From assembly GCA_963978905.1 (NCBI GenBank), contig OZ022257.1, forward strand, positions 13,042,509-13,106,508: a DNA stretch of 64,000 nucleotides, given 5' to 3'. This document shows positions 34,495 through 46,846 of the stretch, one piece after another; the first letter of the stretch is position 1; each line of letters opens with the position of its first letter. The notes beneath the pieces were generated by a model. That model ran no database searches and was not told where the DNA came from. It was given only the letters and a program-made list of their open reading frames with translations. Source of the stretch: Trichostrongylus colubriformis (taxonomy: Eukaryota > Nematoda > Chromadorea > Rhabditida > Trichostrongylidae). The position numbers were made by a program, and so were the translations under genes.

Positions 34495-35361
34495 TAGCAC
34501 CTCCTGAAAGAAATGTTTGGACCACCCATCTCTCGCTGAAATGGCTAGCGTAACTAGAATCTTTAAAAAATATTATCAATGCCAACAATATTCGATCTGT
34601 TGTCCCTCATCAGTCAAACCGTTACGAGAATCGGGTTATGCACACACTCTCCTCTGCCGACCTCCAAACCACTCGTGGAACCAAAACCTTCAGGATTTCG
34701 AGAACACCGTTACTACCTTGCTAATTCGCTCTGTGCAGCTCCGCAGAATCGAAATAAGCGTCTTAAAACCACTATCTCGCTGATTTTTCAAGGTTTCTGT
34801 GATCTCGTAGCATCTATTCTCGCTCAGAAACCATCTCCTCTTTGTACCTATCGTAGCTCAGTTGGTATCAGACTAGTCTGGGAGGTTAAAACTCCAATAA
34901 GGAGAAAAAGTGAGGATCACGAATGTCACATCTGTTTATTCTATCACTCACTGCCAAGATCACATAAACCTTTCAGAAAAGGCATACAAATTTCATGCAG
35001 CGGAAAATGTCAAAATTTCTAACGTCTAAAGCCATGCATGAATTATGCACAATCATAACAATGAAAAAATACCTGTGATACAATGACTCCAAATTTTAGG
35101 CAAATTGGTAAGTTCAGTGAAAAAGGATGTATCAGTGAAACATAAGATGAGCAAAAGTACCGTAATTGGGGAGTTACACCTGTGGCTAAAATGCAAGCAA
35201 ATGTGCGAAGACCTTGGTACTGTGAAAATGTGAACAAATCTCAAAACAAATGGCACAAGGAAGAGATTAATATATTAGAAATATTTACAGCAAAACAAGT
35301 ATAATATAATAGGCAGTGAGTTATACATCTTTAACATATACAGTATCGCATGTACGAGAGC
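34495..35361. other. Spacer between cpt-1 and alkb-7
   Basis: 868 bp without a supported gene. It contains a tRNA-like segment near 34845-34905 and the likely trans-splice acceptor of alkb-7 (TTTCTTTCAG on the - strand, ending at 34504). The 147-codon + strand ORF here has no protein-like features. Confidence 0.5.
34845..34905 (+). repeat. tRNA-like fragment
   Basis: An excellent A box (TAGCTCAGTTGG) lies at 34854-34865, with a degraded B-box-like GGTTAAAACTCC downstream. A full cloverleaf is not formed, so this is a tRNA pseudogene or SINE fragment. Confidence 0.35.
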
Positions 35362-38300
35362 TCACTTTGCATCATTAGAGAACAGTTCATACATGTCACT
35401 CAGGGATCGCTTTAACTCCTCACGGAATTCCTTTGAGCTCTGAAAGATAAACTTCTGTAGAATATAGCACGCACACACATAGCATAGAAAAAATACAAAA
35501 CAATCGCAACGTTAAGGAACGTACCGTGTTTTCTGCGGATTTTTTACTAGAAATGTGGAATGAAATCTGGTCCTCTCCCGCGACAATGTACGAAACTCCA
35601 TAACCACGATCGGCGACAGGACCGAATCCACCTGATTGAAAAATGAATATTAAGGTTTTTGAGTGGTCCCCTCCCCAACAGAGGTTTGCGCATTGATTGC
35701 TATGTTTTGAAAATAGCATTAAGCAGCTTGAGCTACCTTTCAACGAGGAAAAGCAGTGCACGATTCACATGGACATGAAAAGCAAGTAAGAGAGCGCCAA
35801 AAATCAGACAGACAGCTGTGGGAGGGAGCAAAGTGTATGAAATGCACATACCGCCAGCCGTAGTGAGTCGCAACCTTTGTGCAGCATCCATTCCTTGTGT
35901 TACACAGTCGACTTGGTTCAGAGGAGTTTGACTAGTAGATAAGAGGTAGGTCGGAGGGAAAATTCGATCAAAGAAGGGAGATTCTTCTTCGAGGTATTTT
36001 TTGATCACATATCTGAACATGGTGGAATGATCTAATTACGCGAATGTTGCAAATTGGTACAATGAATACTCACAGAGCGAAGAGATGTCGGTCGACACCT
36101 TTACCGCACATGGCGTCCCGATACAACTCTTGATGGTAATCACATGCTTTTCTCAGAAGCGCTAGCCGCTCCTCACGCTATAAAAAAGACGATAAGAGCA
36201 CAGAAAATGGCACCTACAAAGAATTAGGTAGGTGATTACCGTTTTCGCCGGATCGAGCATGGAAAGGACAAATGCTGAAGATTTGGTTGTACATGAGCGT
36301 ACAGTCTCTGTACGTCCTTCGCGATAAAGGCGTGTCATTGAGGCCTCATAGGTTAGACAAAACTTGTGTTGATTCTGAACAAATGTGATGAGCATGATAT
36401 AGGCAATTCAGAACCTAAGGTAGAAAATGATTCGCAATATAACATCAAAATACCTTGTAATAAGTGTACTGAAGAACCATCTGAAGATAGGCATCTGGAG
36501 AAACACCCAGCTTCTTGATAAAACCTTTACCATAATCTGTCCACACTAACAGAGCCATCTCAACGTCATCAATCAGTTCCTGTGCTACCTTCATTGAAAC
36601 CTCAATGGCTCCCTGAAACGAGTCCATTACTTTGAACAACTTGCTCAGAGACAAAACCAAAAGGTCGGTGATAGTTATAAAGCATATTTACCAGTGCTGG
36701 TTCAGGAATTTCCCACTTCAGTCGCTCAGGCTTCAGACGTACCGAAGGATCTCCCTTTGTATTACCATTCTCATCATATCCAAAAACCACGATATCGTGC
36801 AAAAGCATCCATTCCATGAAATGGGCAGTCACCGCCGCATCTCCCCTGAACAGTTGCTTTGCAGTGACCCAGCGACGGAAGTTGAACTAGTTGTAGTTGT
36901 AGTTGACCGGTAATAGTGCAAACATTTAGAGCGCACCATGAATGTTCCGTATTCACGCCCACATGCGCATTTTTAGAAATGATGATGTTGAAGGACTTGT
37001 CGAACCATCGGTTGTAGCCTTTTCCATGCAAAAGATTATGTGCCCACCGATCCAACTTGCTCGAATCGTTCTGAAATCATGTCTATGAAAAATCTGAAAG
37101 TTAACACAAAACAAAGTTGCCATGCAGTGGTGCAACTTGAAAAACAATTAAGACCTTTGCTACCACTCCAAAAGAAGGAAAACTTCCAGCGAACAATGAA
37201 TGACCTATCAATTAATCGACAAGATTATTGAAAGCACCTACTTTGTCATATGAAACCTCCTCATCGTCGAGAATAACGACGAACGCCGCGCGCTCGATGT
37301 CGTTGAGACTGGTTCTGTTGACACCGGTGCGAAAATAGGCGCGACGAGTTTTTGCCCAGTGAGTACGTTCTCCAGCTGTTAACACTGCCAACTTCTCCTT
37401 TAAACAAAGAAATTACCAATTATTCACCATAAAAAGCTTCGTTTGAGAGACTGACCTCGGGTGGATGCTCAGGGAGATCCTGTTTTAGGATTGCGTCGAA
37501 CTGCACTTGTAGTTCACAAGCAGTGAGATAACTGAACGAAATGATGTTGATCTCTTCATCAATAGGCCAGTTGTTTGTTACCATATTAAAACTCACCGTT
37601 TGCCATTGTGTACGATGATTTTGAACCAGCAGCCTCTGTTATAAACTGCTACATGTTTCGCATCATCCCAGTGATAGAAGTTATCACGCTTAAAAATGTA
37701 ACTTGCATCGCTACTTTGCACAAACACAAAAGAAAAGTCTTCGAGATTCTTTATCATAAGATTTTTGAGCAGATTTACAAAATTCTTTATATTCACGTAC
37801 AGTCACACGCGACTGTACGTGAATATAAAGAATTTAACGGATGCGACTGATAGCATAACAAATGCCAGTGGACTACGACCACACAGATCGAAAAGATACC
37901 CAACAAAAAATTAGAGATATTACCTCTTCTCCAGGAACGCGACAGCTATTGAATAAACGTTCATACTGCATAGTGCAGAAAGGAACTTTGGATCGTGGAG
38001 AGATAGAGAACTGAAAAAGATCGATAGAGCACTCATCTTATTCGAAAAACAGCATTCTCGGATGGGACTTTCCTATCCTATACAGACACTCGGTCAAGAA
38101 ACCCATCTAAGCATAAACCTCTATCTCCAGAAGGATAAAAACAGAGAACATACGTGCAGAAAAAAAGGAAGAATTGCTCTAAGTATTACCGGAGAAATTT
38201 CCTGTCGTTCAACTTGTCTCCGGAACTGCAAGGCACAGTACGTGACATTAGCAGCGCGTGCTCCCTGATTATCCGTAGGATGCTCGTTCAAAGTGTCCTG

Positions 38301-41300
38301 TAAGTGAGAAAAGCATGGCACACTCTATTTAGCTGGGATCCAATGAACACTCACAAATCCGTAATAGTTGCTGTTGATCATAATAGGACTACGCTGACGC
38401 ATGTACACAAATTCCTCCCACCAATCAGTAACCTAAATAAACATACTGTTATCATACTGAGCCATACTTTAGTAAATGTAAATGTCTAACATAGTTAGTG
38501 CTGAGCCAAGATTTGAGTTGAAGGTATCTCTGTAAGCGCCGTCCCACACCCTTACGAAAGATTTCCGAAAGATGTTCCAGCTCTGCAAACTCCTCGTCAT
38601 TCAGAATTGGTCTCATTGAAAGTAGATGCTAAAAAAAAGTTTACTGAATCTACAAATATAGTAAGTGTAACAACGAACAGGGATAAATACCTTCTCCACG
38701 GTTTCGTCTAATGACGGAAGAGGCAAATGAGGCAACGCTCCTTGATATGAGTGCAGCATCGGTCCAGATTTTGACATTAAATTCAGAATGCCCTGAAAAG
38801 ATCCCAAGGAAATAAAGCGTAAAAAGCGAAATGAATGATCGGTAATACTTACAAGCCATAACTTTGTCGGCGTCGAGATCGGCTTTCCAGGTGATTCATA
38901 CATCCAACCTTTATAGGATAGCAAGAGTTTTATGCTCAATCGCAATAGTTGCACGAGCACGAGCCAAACAATTGCTCCCGAAATCAGAAGTGAAATGAAA
39001 AATCCGAGAATACCATCACTAGAAGTGGAACCATGAGCGCAATAAGAATTTGAAGAACATTGAACTTACCCAAACAAAAGATAAAGGATGTGATACTCGA
39101 TGAAAGGCAATATGCCGAAGGACAAGTCGCGATGGTATGTAGAGAACAGCGAAATGGCTCCGATAACAATGGAAATGGTTAGTGTATTTGCAGGAAACAT
39201 GCCAGCCATGAAATTATTCTGAAAAAAAAACATGTTATGTGCTGAAGAGACACAAGTGGAACCACCAACCTTGAATCGTCCGATTCTTCTCTTATATCCA
39301 CGTTGGTAGGCATGCCAAATGTCACGAAGAAGCTCCTGATCATAACTGACAGACACACCATCGTGAGTAACTGAAAGTATTTGTTTTTTTTTTTTCGAAA
39401 AAGGTAAAAATATTGTAATACATTAACACATTATATTATCCAAATCAACTCCATTCAGACTGCACTAATTCAGGGTCAAGGTGAAGAATAGGGGCTCCGT
39501 GAGTTATAGAGCAACTCCGTATTATTTATAGCCGCAATGTGCTTTTTGTTCAAGTCTACGGTCGAGAGAGCATGTCTAGCGCAACGAAGGGCTCACCACG
39601 TAGAAAGTGTCGTAGTAGTATACCTTTCCCTTCACAATTACCCTCAATTCCAAAAAAAATTCTTCTCAAACGGAAAAAAATACTTATTTCAGATAGCAAA
39701 CCGAACTTAACGCTGAAATATCCTTTCCGACATTTAATTACTACAGAACCTCACAACAAAAACAAATTTAAGGTGAATCAATAAAACGAACAACAGCGCA
39801 GACAGACCGTATTTTCAATAAATTTCAACGAGATTCCAAAGAAAGCGATGGCGAAAAAAACCTTTTGACACATAGGCTTATTCCAGACGGCTAGCAGCTG
39901 CGAACTTCAAAATGCCCGTAGGGCTTACACCAACAATAGAGCGAGTCGGAGGCGCGAAGTTGGCGAGGCGCCAATAGCATGGCCAAGCCTGATGGAATTT
40001 CCGTATCCTTGAATTGAACGCATCCACGCAATAACAAATATGATACTTCTCGCAGGTAAAAACACCAATCCTTGCCATTTGCCAGTCCAGATGACTTACA
40101 TCATGATCGTAATGCTACTTTTCAACTTCATTGCTTAGAAGGTGTCCATTGAGAAAAACTCCTACCCGATTCTTTCAAAGGTTGCTTAGCGAATCCTTGG
40201 AGCAAGCCAGAACTAAGGACGTAAAGGGACTGTATCGATACATACCTTTTGGGTGAAGCGAATTTACAATGAGGTCATACCTCGCGATACGTTTGCAATT
40301 CGCTTGCAGTTGGACGGAGGATAAGTTTCGTATCGATCTGCAATTCTGCAATCCGCACCGATCGTACGCGATCCTATCGATCGCAGAATCGCAAAGTATA
40401 ATCCCAGCCTTACGCCAAGGCCAAACTGCGACTTTTCCATTCCGCGATTTTGTGCAGTCGCACTTTCGCACGCTGTTCTCTGCGGGGAGACGGTCGTTTG
40501 GCGCGGCCCCTTGGAGCTAATTTGCCAATGGAGCACTGCCAAAGCTCCTCCCCTAAAAAGGCTTAGGTGAATCTGGGAGAGTCCAGACGCCCATGCGCCC
40601 CATTGGCAAATTAGCTCCAAGGGGCCGCGCCAAACGACATACACCCGGTTCTGCGGGGTTGAGATTCTGCAATATTGCGTTTTTGCGTGCGGAGTCGCGA
40701 TACCACAGAACTGCGAAGTCTGACGCTCGCCTTAGGCTGAGGTGAAACCTCGCTACTCGTGCGGATCGTCCGGGCCGAATGATCCGCTGCGGATCGTCCG
40801 GGTCGAATGATGAATGACCCGGATAATCCTCTCGATATTAGACTTTGTCGAGGTGCCACATAGTGAAACATTGGATATGGTTGGCCACTCCCCTTTCAAT
40901 CTGCGTACGCGCCAGATAATATCTAGCGAAAGCAGGTTATCTACACATTTATTATATTTCCGTGAGTGGATTAAAGACACCAGGAGGGGGCAATTTTGGC
41001 TTACGGTAGAACAGGCATAGTGTGGACGAGTTAGAGTGGCCGCCATTGCACAAACTCGCCAATTTGACGCGCATGGTGCCAAAAGAAGATGGTTCTATTA
41101 TAGATTTGTTTTTTCCTTTTAGTTTTTACTTTGTTCTTTCTTGTATTGTTTCTAGATGTACTTACGGGTCAAATAAAGTCGGGGGACGGGGCGAGGGGGG
41201 GGAAGACGCAAAATTTTCAGCCACGTCAAAGCTTCTTTCCCTCCTAGGGTTAGGCTAAAGCAGATGAGACATATACTTTGACAGATGCTCTTTAACGTGG

Positions 41301-43612
41301 GAGGAGGGGATATCAGTTTTAGACTAAGCCTAGTAAGGGAAAGGAGCTTCGACGTCAACGCAAAGTTGCGTCTCCCCCGACTTTATTTGACCCTTCTGAA
41401 ATTTTCAGGTATAGAAAAGCACAATTAAGAAGATCCATAAGTAAACAAGTAAAATATGTCACTAGAAAACAGTCTAAAGAAGAAATAATTCGAAAATAAG
41501 GTTACATCAGGCCGAAGACAAGCTTCAAAATGAACGAAGCGTGGCTCGGCCACGGAAGCTTGCAGTTCGGACGGAAGCGCGCCCTAGGGGCAAATAGCGC
41601 CCTATGGCGCGTTTTTCGACGCCGGTTTCGTTACACATTGTATCTACCGAACCCATATGTTTGTTTTCAGACGCCACTGTTTTTGTAAACGTTATTCCGC
41701 CCTTGCTCCCCTCCCGGTGCCTTTAACCCTGTGCTCTTTACCCAAGTATACCTAATCACTTGAGTTCTACTGACTGCAATACAAGACGTGGGACTTGTCT
41801 GGAACCATACTCACGGACATAAAGCCACTTGTGGAATAAAACCATGATTCTACCGAGTTACAGAACTCTACGACATGTATGTGAAAGGGTGGATGGGAAC
41901 AGAAACATCGGAACCTATCTATCATTCACCAACTTTCAGTTGTGCAATCAATCCAACTACCAGTTTCACCCCTTCAACGTTGCTGTCCAAGTAAATGGAC
42001 TGCATTAAGACAAATCTGTTATCAATGTACTGGTGGAGTAATGATGGGCGATAAATATTCTGAGTCGACGTGGAACATTGTCACCATAAGTACCATGATC
42101 GACGATATTGTCAACTTCTTTTATATTTTTGGACCCAATTAAGTGGGTCAGATAAGTAGGAAAGAACGATGGACGTTGACCACAACACATTTACGTGGTA
42201 TCGAAATGTGCAGATGGCACGGAATGAAAATGTAAAGCCAGGGAGGGGCAATTTATGTTCAAACCTCTAATTGGAAACCCGCACGTGCAAAGACTTGTCA
42301 CTACGGGTTAAACCCTGTGAAGCTGGGCGTTTCAGTCGGCATTTTGCCCCTTCCGCACTTCGTATTTACTATCCATTGTTTATTTATTCTTCTACTCAGT
42401 CGTTATTCAATTTCGTTTATTTCATTTCCCTTTTTTGGCTGTGTTACCACCACCCTCCTTCATGAAATCCTTGCACCTATTCTGACCAAAATTCGTGTGA
42501 TTTATCAGCTGAAACCCTATTTTCTAAAGTACTACAACTGGATATTAGAAAGGTTAAGAGTTTTCCGTTTATGCAGTTTTTATTGAAAGCATTCGAGACG
42601 CTGCTTTTCTATTATGGATGCAGTCCGTTGTACTGCTCTACTTATCTTTGGTTGGTGAAACTTTGTTCGCTACTTTGATATGATAACTAATCAGTGATGG
42701 TCAATCATGTGAATGCTGTAAATCGTGTCGAAACTGTCCAAAGAACATTTTCTCGTGCTTCGCAGATAACATATCAAATTAAGATCTAGTTTTTTTTCGA
42801 TTTTTCAAATTAAGTGGAACCAAGTGATGGTGATAGCCCATAAATAGAGAGGTACAAAGAGCTTTTAAAATTTTGACTGCCAGAAGAATCGTGTTCCGAT
42901 TTCCAGGATGAGCGAAGTGAGCTCAACTTTGTTATCAGGGTGATGCATACTTATTGCGAATTTCTTGTATCCTCCTTCGTTGAAAAAACTGAAGTTTGCG
43001 CGCTTTTTCCCAAAGAAATCTTCTATTTGTTTCAGTGACCATGCACATATTTGTTTTTTATTTTGTTGCTGCTGAATTAAACTTTGCAAAAAAAAGTAAT
43101 GATTATGCATTAAGTCAACACAAATGATCAGAAATCCCACCAAACAGACCAACAATCCTAAAAAAAACTGTAGAAATACTCTTTAGACCTTTTGACACTT
43201 CGATATTCGGTCACGAGTTAATTACGTACAAATTTTGCCCTTACTTCGATGTCCCTTTCGCTGCGTTCAAATCGCCAAGAAATGAATAAACAGGGTCAAT
43301 CAAAGCAGGTGGACTGTCGTTGAGGCTATTTTTCCTTCTTAAGTGAGACAGATGCTTTTAATGTAGGAGGGGATAAATTTCAGGCCCGACTTTAACTAAC
43401 CAGTAAACAAATATATTAAAGATTAATCGGTGACAGGAATTTGCTTCGGTGTTAAATTGCTGGTCACCACAATTCCCAGATTTCCAGAATCTGGGCTGCT
43501 ATTTGTGGCTGTTTTGATAAATAACAGGCCGGTGTTCTACTAGTGAAAATGGAAGTAAACTACCATACTCACCAGTGAATGAGAGTGCTGCTGCACTATG
43601 CGCCTCAGCCAT
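35362..43612 (-). CDS. cpt-1: Carnitine O-palmitoyltransferase 1
   Basis: Twenty exons give 774 aa (human CPT1A has 773). Exons: 43612-43573, 39370-39270, 39218-39070, 39018-38853, 38792-38691, 38628-38491, 38432-38355, 38297-38190, 38010-37924, 37688-37597, 37531-37456, 37397-37242, 37070-36937, 36845-36692, 36612-36454, 36374-36240, 36177-36074, 36012-35852, 35631-35525, 35439-35362. Each phase was checked. The enzyme moves long-chain acyl groups from CoA to carnitine on the mitochondrial outer membrane, the control step of fatty-acid import. Visible: the MAEAH N-terminus, two membrane segments in exons 3 and 4, the catalytic His474 in NTEHSWGD, the RWFDKSF and STSQTP motifs, [17 protein letters not shown], and the C-terminal [14 protein letters not shown]. 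Glu3 and His5, needed for malonyl-CoA inhibition in liver CPT1, are kept. Exon 1 has 40 nt and is separated from exon 2 by 4.2 kb full of MITEs. The one weaker call is exon 10, whose acceptor (ATTTTTAAG) is unusual. Confidence 0.95.
37781..37834. repeat. Perfect 24-bp-arm hairpin in cpt-1 intron
   Basis: AATTCTTTATATTCACGTAC then AGTC, a 6-base loop ACACGC, and the exact inverse. It lies in the intron between exons 9 and 10. The perfect arms suggest a tiny recent MITE or a structured RNA. No target duplication could be assigned. Confidence 0.55.
40483..40654. mobile_element. Palindromic MITE (CGTTTGGCGCGG family), copy 1
   Basis: The inverse ends GTCGTTTGGCGCGGCCCC and GGGGCCGCGCCAAACGAC surround CTAATTTGCCAATGG arms and a unique middle containing CAAAGCTCCTCCCC. 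The flanks GGGGAGACG and ATACACCCG also occur, in opposite orientation, beside the copy at 55583, so they belong to the element. It is in intron 1 of cpt-1, inside another repeat with TGCGGGG on both sides. Confidence 0.6.
40973..41165. mobile_element. TTAA MITE, second family, truncated
   Basis: Starts TTAAAGACACCAGGAGGGGG and matches the inverse of 29573-29380 (ACGGTAGAACA, GTGTGGACGAGTT, GTTTCTAGATGTACTTAC). At 41165 the match stops where the 41166 element begins and does not resume after it. Confidence 0.5.
41166..41393. mobile_element. Palindromic MITE (GGGTCAAATAAAGTCG family), copy 1
   Basis: The ends GGGTCAAATAAAGTCGGGGG and CCCCCGACTTTATTTGACCC are exact inverses. Inner arms include CTTTCCCTCCTAGGGTTAGG and an inverse CCTAGTAAGGGAAAGG. 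A second copy is at 52996, and fragments are near 43340-43400 and 56255. It sits next to a broken MITE in intron 1 of cpt-1. Confidence 0.65.
41490..41726. mobile_element. TTAA-type MITE fragment
   Basis: The right end is CTCCCGGTGCCTTTAA (TTAA at 41723-41726). GCGCGTTTTTCGACGCCGGT then TTCGTTACACATTG corresponds to the shared interior of the MITE family at 3655 and 23444. The left end is not recognised. Confidence 0.4.
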
Positions 43613-46253
43613 GGTTAGTGTTCGAAAACGTGCTGCTTCTTATAGTGGCGGTATAGAAAACGCCTGGGTAGGAACTGCTGCAGGTCGGCGAAGGAGAGAG
43701 GAGGCGACTGGGGGTCGACGACAAGTCTGCAACAGACGGGACGTAAACAAGGGCGTGATCAATGAATAAAGAGTGTTTTGTGTGACAAAAACTAATTGCT
43801 GTACACAAGTAACTGGAAACGAAGCTACGAACTGAATGGAATAGCGTGCATGTGGTGGGGGCCTCCATACACTCACACACACACCCGGAGACATCCAGGG
43901 TACAAAGTATAACGGGATAGGGGCGTGCCCTTCGCTGACACCAAACAACTATTCGGTGCACTGACAACGGCGGCCACACAGATAGGTCTTTCCGTGTGGT
44001 CCGCCGCCGGCGATAGCAACTGACCAAAGATCAAACACCATGATCATCTCGTGTGTTGGGGGTCTGCACCCATAACTATACACTTGAGTGCACGAAGCGC
44101 CATCCAGCTTCTTGTTGGGATACACCGATTTTGACCTCGGCCTGCAACCATGTAACAGTTTGTGGCCTCCGGTCGTGTGATATAGGTTATTCAGACAATT
44201 TGCTCATATAAATCCTATTCTCTGTATAAGTCTATTCCATTGTATTCATGACTGTCACGATAGTATCACATAAAATTTTAGAAACGGTGAATTTTCAAAT
44301 TGAAAAGAAATTAAGAAATAAAGAAAAACATTTTATACCTCAGAGAAGGTTCGATTTGTCAAAGTCGATGTCATACCCACTTCGCATTTCATATTCGTAC
44401 CGTGGCCTACTCGCTATTCAAAATATCTCTGGGAAAACTGTTACAATGAACACTTTGAAGGAATGGGCATGGTCACCGCTTGAATCGTATCTCAATCCTC
44501 ACCACAAAGTGCATCGATTACACTCAAGGTCAAGGGCAAGTGGCTGTTTTGTGTTATCCAATTGAAAACTGCTTTTGAACATTTCGTGATTCCAACGCAA
44601 ATTCACCACAATATCCTCTTACTAAGACCTAGCTCCGACTCTTGTCTCTTCATTTAGACTCTAATCGACTTTCAATCGCCAACTCAAAATAGTGTCTCAG
44701 TGGTATCAAACTTGTATAGAAATACGAACGTGCTGAACATCACCTGGCCCTCACAAATCACGGTGGAACAGAGTGCGGCACGGTGTATTCCGTTCACACA
44801 TTCCAGTTCCTACACGCTTTTGAATAATAGTTGAAATTGCCACTTTGTGGAAGGGATTGTTTAGTGAGAAGCTTTATTTATCATTTTTTAAATTAAATTT
44901 CTTTTCCAAGAGACTCGCTTCTAGCAGTTTTTTTCGTTTTGGACTGTTTCTAACGCCCGTCAGAAGTGTGACGTTGTAGCTTCCGCTTTTGTTTGCAGAA
45001 ATTCTCAACAGATTTTCGCATGTGTACATAAATTAATAAAAAAAAATGTAGTCACGTACGACGTCCTTGCAAAACAAGTGTTCGTCGTTCCGATTATCAG
45101 TCCATCAGATTGCCGGATTATTATTTTTCAGTTTGATGTGGGGATATTTCAGTTATCACGTTGGACTTCATCATGTGTGTAAAGCCTTCTAAAAAGCTTC
45201 TTGATGAACTGATTAAATCAACCGCTCAATCGGAGTGATAAGGCGCTTTCGAAGTTTGGATCCGAACTGTCGATGGGAGAAATATCATTTCAGAGATAAC
45301 GAAACTACTCATTGCGATTAATTTACTTAAGAAGTTCTAACAGAGCTTGGTCCGAAGAGACAGACCCGACTACCATGAGCCCGTCGATACCAGACCTCGT
45401 GGCCAAAACCCAGTACAAGGTCAAATTACAGCGTTTTTTAGCCGTTGATTGTTATTAATCGAGAAGTGTAGAATGTCAAAAAGGCTTTCAAGTCAAGTGA
45501 ATCACTTGATAAAGGACATCAACAAAGGGCCTTGATAAGAGAATCATGACCAGTACTTGATAGATGGCACTATCACACCTTACAGAATCAGGACCTACAT
45601 CTTAGTAATACCTACAGCTATATAATAGTGTAATGTTATTAATAAGTGTGTCTGCACGCATATGTTGACTTACGGACGTCCGTATCAGCACGTGTCGCAC
45701 TCAAAAACACCAATGGGTGCCGATCGCACGCCGATGACGTCGGTGTCAAAGTACGAAGGACAAAGAACGCTCCAATCACGTGTGCCGTCGTCATCTATCA
45801 GCTGCTGTCACCCATTGTCTCGATACTTATCACCGCTGACATATCTCTCACTGTCCGCCCAAACAGATTGTTGTGCGTTCTGAAGGGATAATCGAATGTA
45901 TACATGTGATTCGTAGAATATCTGTTAGTCATAGATACACATCAGATCAACGAATTTGATGCAATTCATTCATTCGTTCACCATAATAAGTGCTTTGGGT
46001 CAGTGTGAAGAAGAAGTGGCGTCTTGGGTGCTACTGGAGTTAGTTTGGGCCTATCGACAAAAGCATAAGTCAATTGCTGCTTACAGGCACTCTCAAGGTT
46101 ATTTCATGCACGGAGTGAGTAACTGCCTAGAGAACCTTTGGAAAACCGTGATCGTTCACGGTTTGAAAATGAAATCTTCAACCAGATTTACAAGTTGGGC
46201 TTTTCCAGTCGTGTACGATCGTAGTCGGTAAGAGATTTTTAATCTGAGAGGTT
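43613..46253. other. Gene-free stretch upstream of cpt-1
   Basis: The 5' flank of cpt-1 should hold its promoter. No TATA-type or operator motif could be assigned with confidence. A run of CA dinucleotides occurs near 43870. The + strand ORFs at 44248-44565 and 45662-45883 lack recognised domains; the latter reads protein-like (TPMTSVSKYEGQRTLQSR) but has no convincing splice partner. Confidence 0.35.
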
Positions 46254-46494
46254 AGGCTGCGTTATATCCAACTGAATGGGATTTATGCCGGATCGATGCC
46301 CGATTTTTGGGATCCGCGATTTGGGTTTTCTAGCTACACTACCAGCACGTCAATTCATCTGCATTATGGCAATTATCCAGAATCGCGGATATTCCGATTC
46401 ACCGAGATCTCGAATCGCGAATACGCTCATTTACCTGGTCGATATCTTTTTCTTGAAGCTAAAAATCCCATGCAGTTGGTATGAATGCAGTCTT
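46254..46494. mobile_element. PIF/Harbinger-like MITE
   Basis: The left end is AGGCTGCGTTATATCCAACTG and the right end CAGTTGGTATGAATGCAGTCT, flanked by TTA on both sides. The interior has GATCCGCGATTTGGG and its inverse, also seen in the element at 62938. Confidence 0.5.
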
Positions 46495-46714
46495 AAAAAC
46501 ATTGACTTGTGTACACGTGGGCTGTCCTAATTAGTCTCTGCACAGGCCAAACGTCCTCATTAAATAATGCCAGGCTCTAATCGGAGATCAGATAGATGGC
46601 AGAGTCCGAAAAGAGTTCGATCAAGATCGAGTGCATAGCTCTCCTCTTCATGCTCTTTCTCGATCTGAATAAAGCATTTTCAGAGAATTCAGACGGAATC
46701 GCATACGTCGCAAA

Positions 46715-46846
46715 AGCCGCGTTCATACTTTACGGTGCCGGCAGCAGGGAATGGCTTTGTCTCTACGTCTCCACCTGTCTGTGCCACTCTGCCTCGCTGT
46801 ATGTGAACTCAGTTATACCCTTCCTGCGCAAAGTATGAACGCGGCT
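46715..46846. mobile_element. PIF/Harbinger-like MITE, long form
   Basis: Ends AGCCGCGTTCATACTTTACG and GCGCAAAGTATGAACGCGGCT. The interior is CTCTGCCTCGCTG-rich, like 25484 and 48006. The target duplication is not clear. Confidence 0.55.

Noticed and set aside
34579..35022. 147-aa plus-strand ORF
   Set aside because: It contains the tRNA-like fragment, has no recognisable domain and no start or splice context. Treated as chance.
39878..40078. Alternative first exon for cpt-1 starting MARIGVF
   Set aside because: It does not resemble the CPT1 N-terminus and has no donor of the required phase, whereas 43573-43612 fits both sequence and phase.
43605..44027. 140-aa minus-strand ORF upstream of cpt-1
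   Set aside because: It overlaps cpt-1 exon 1 in another frame, with no splice sites and low-complexity Ser/Arg composition.
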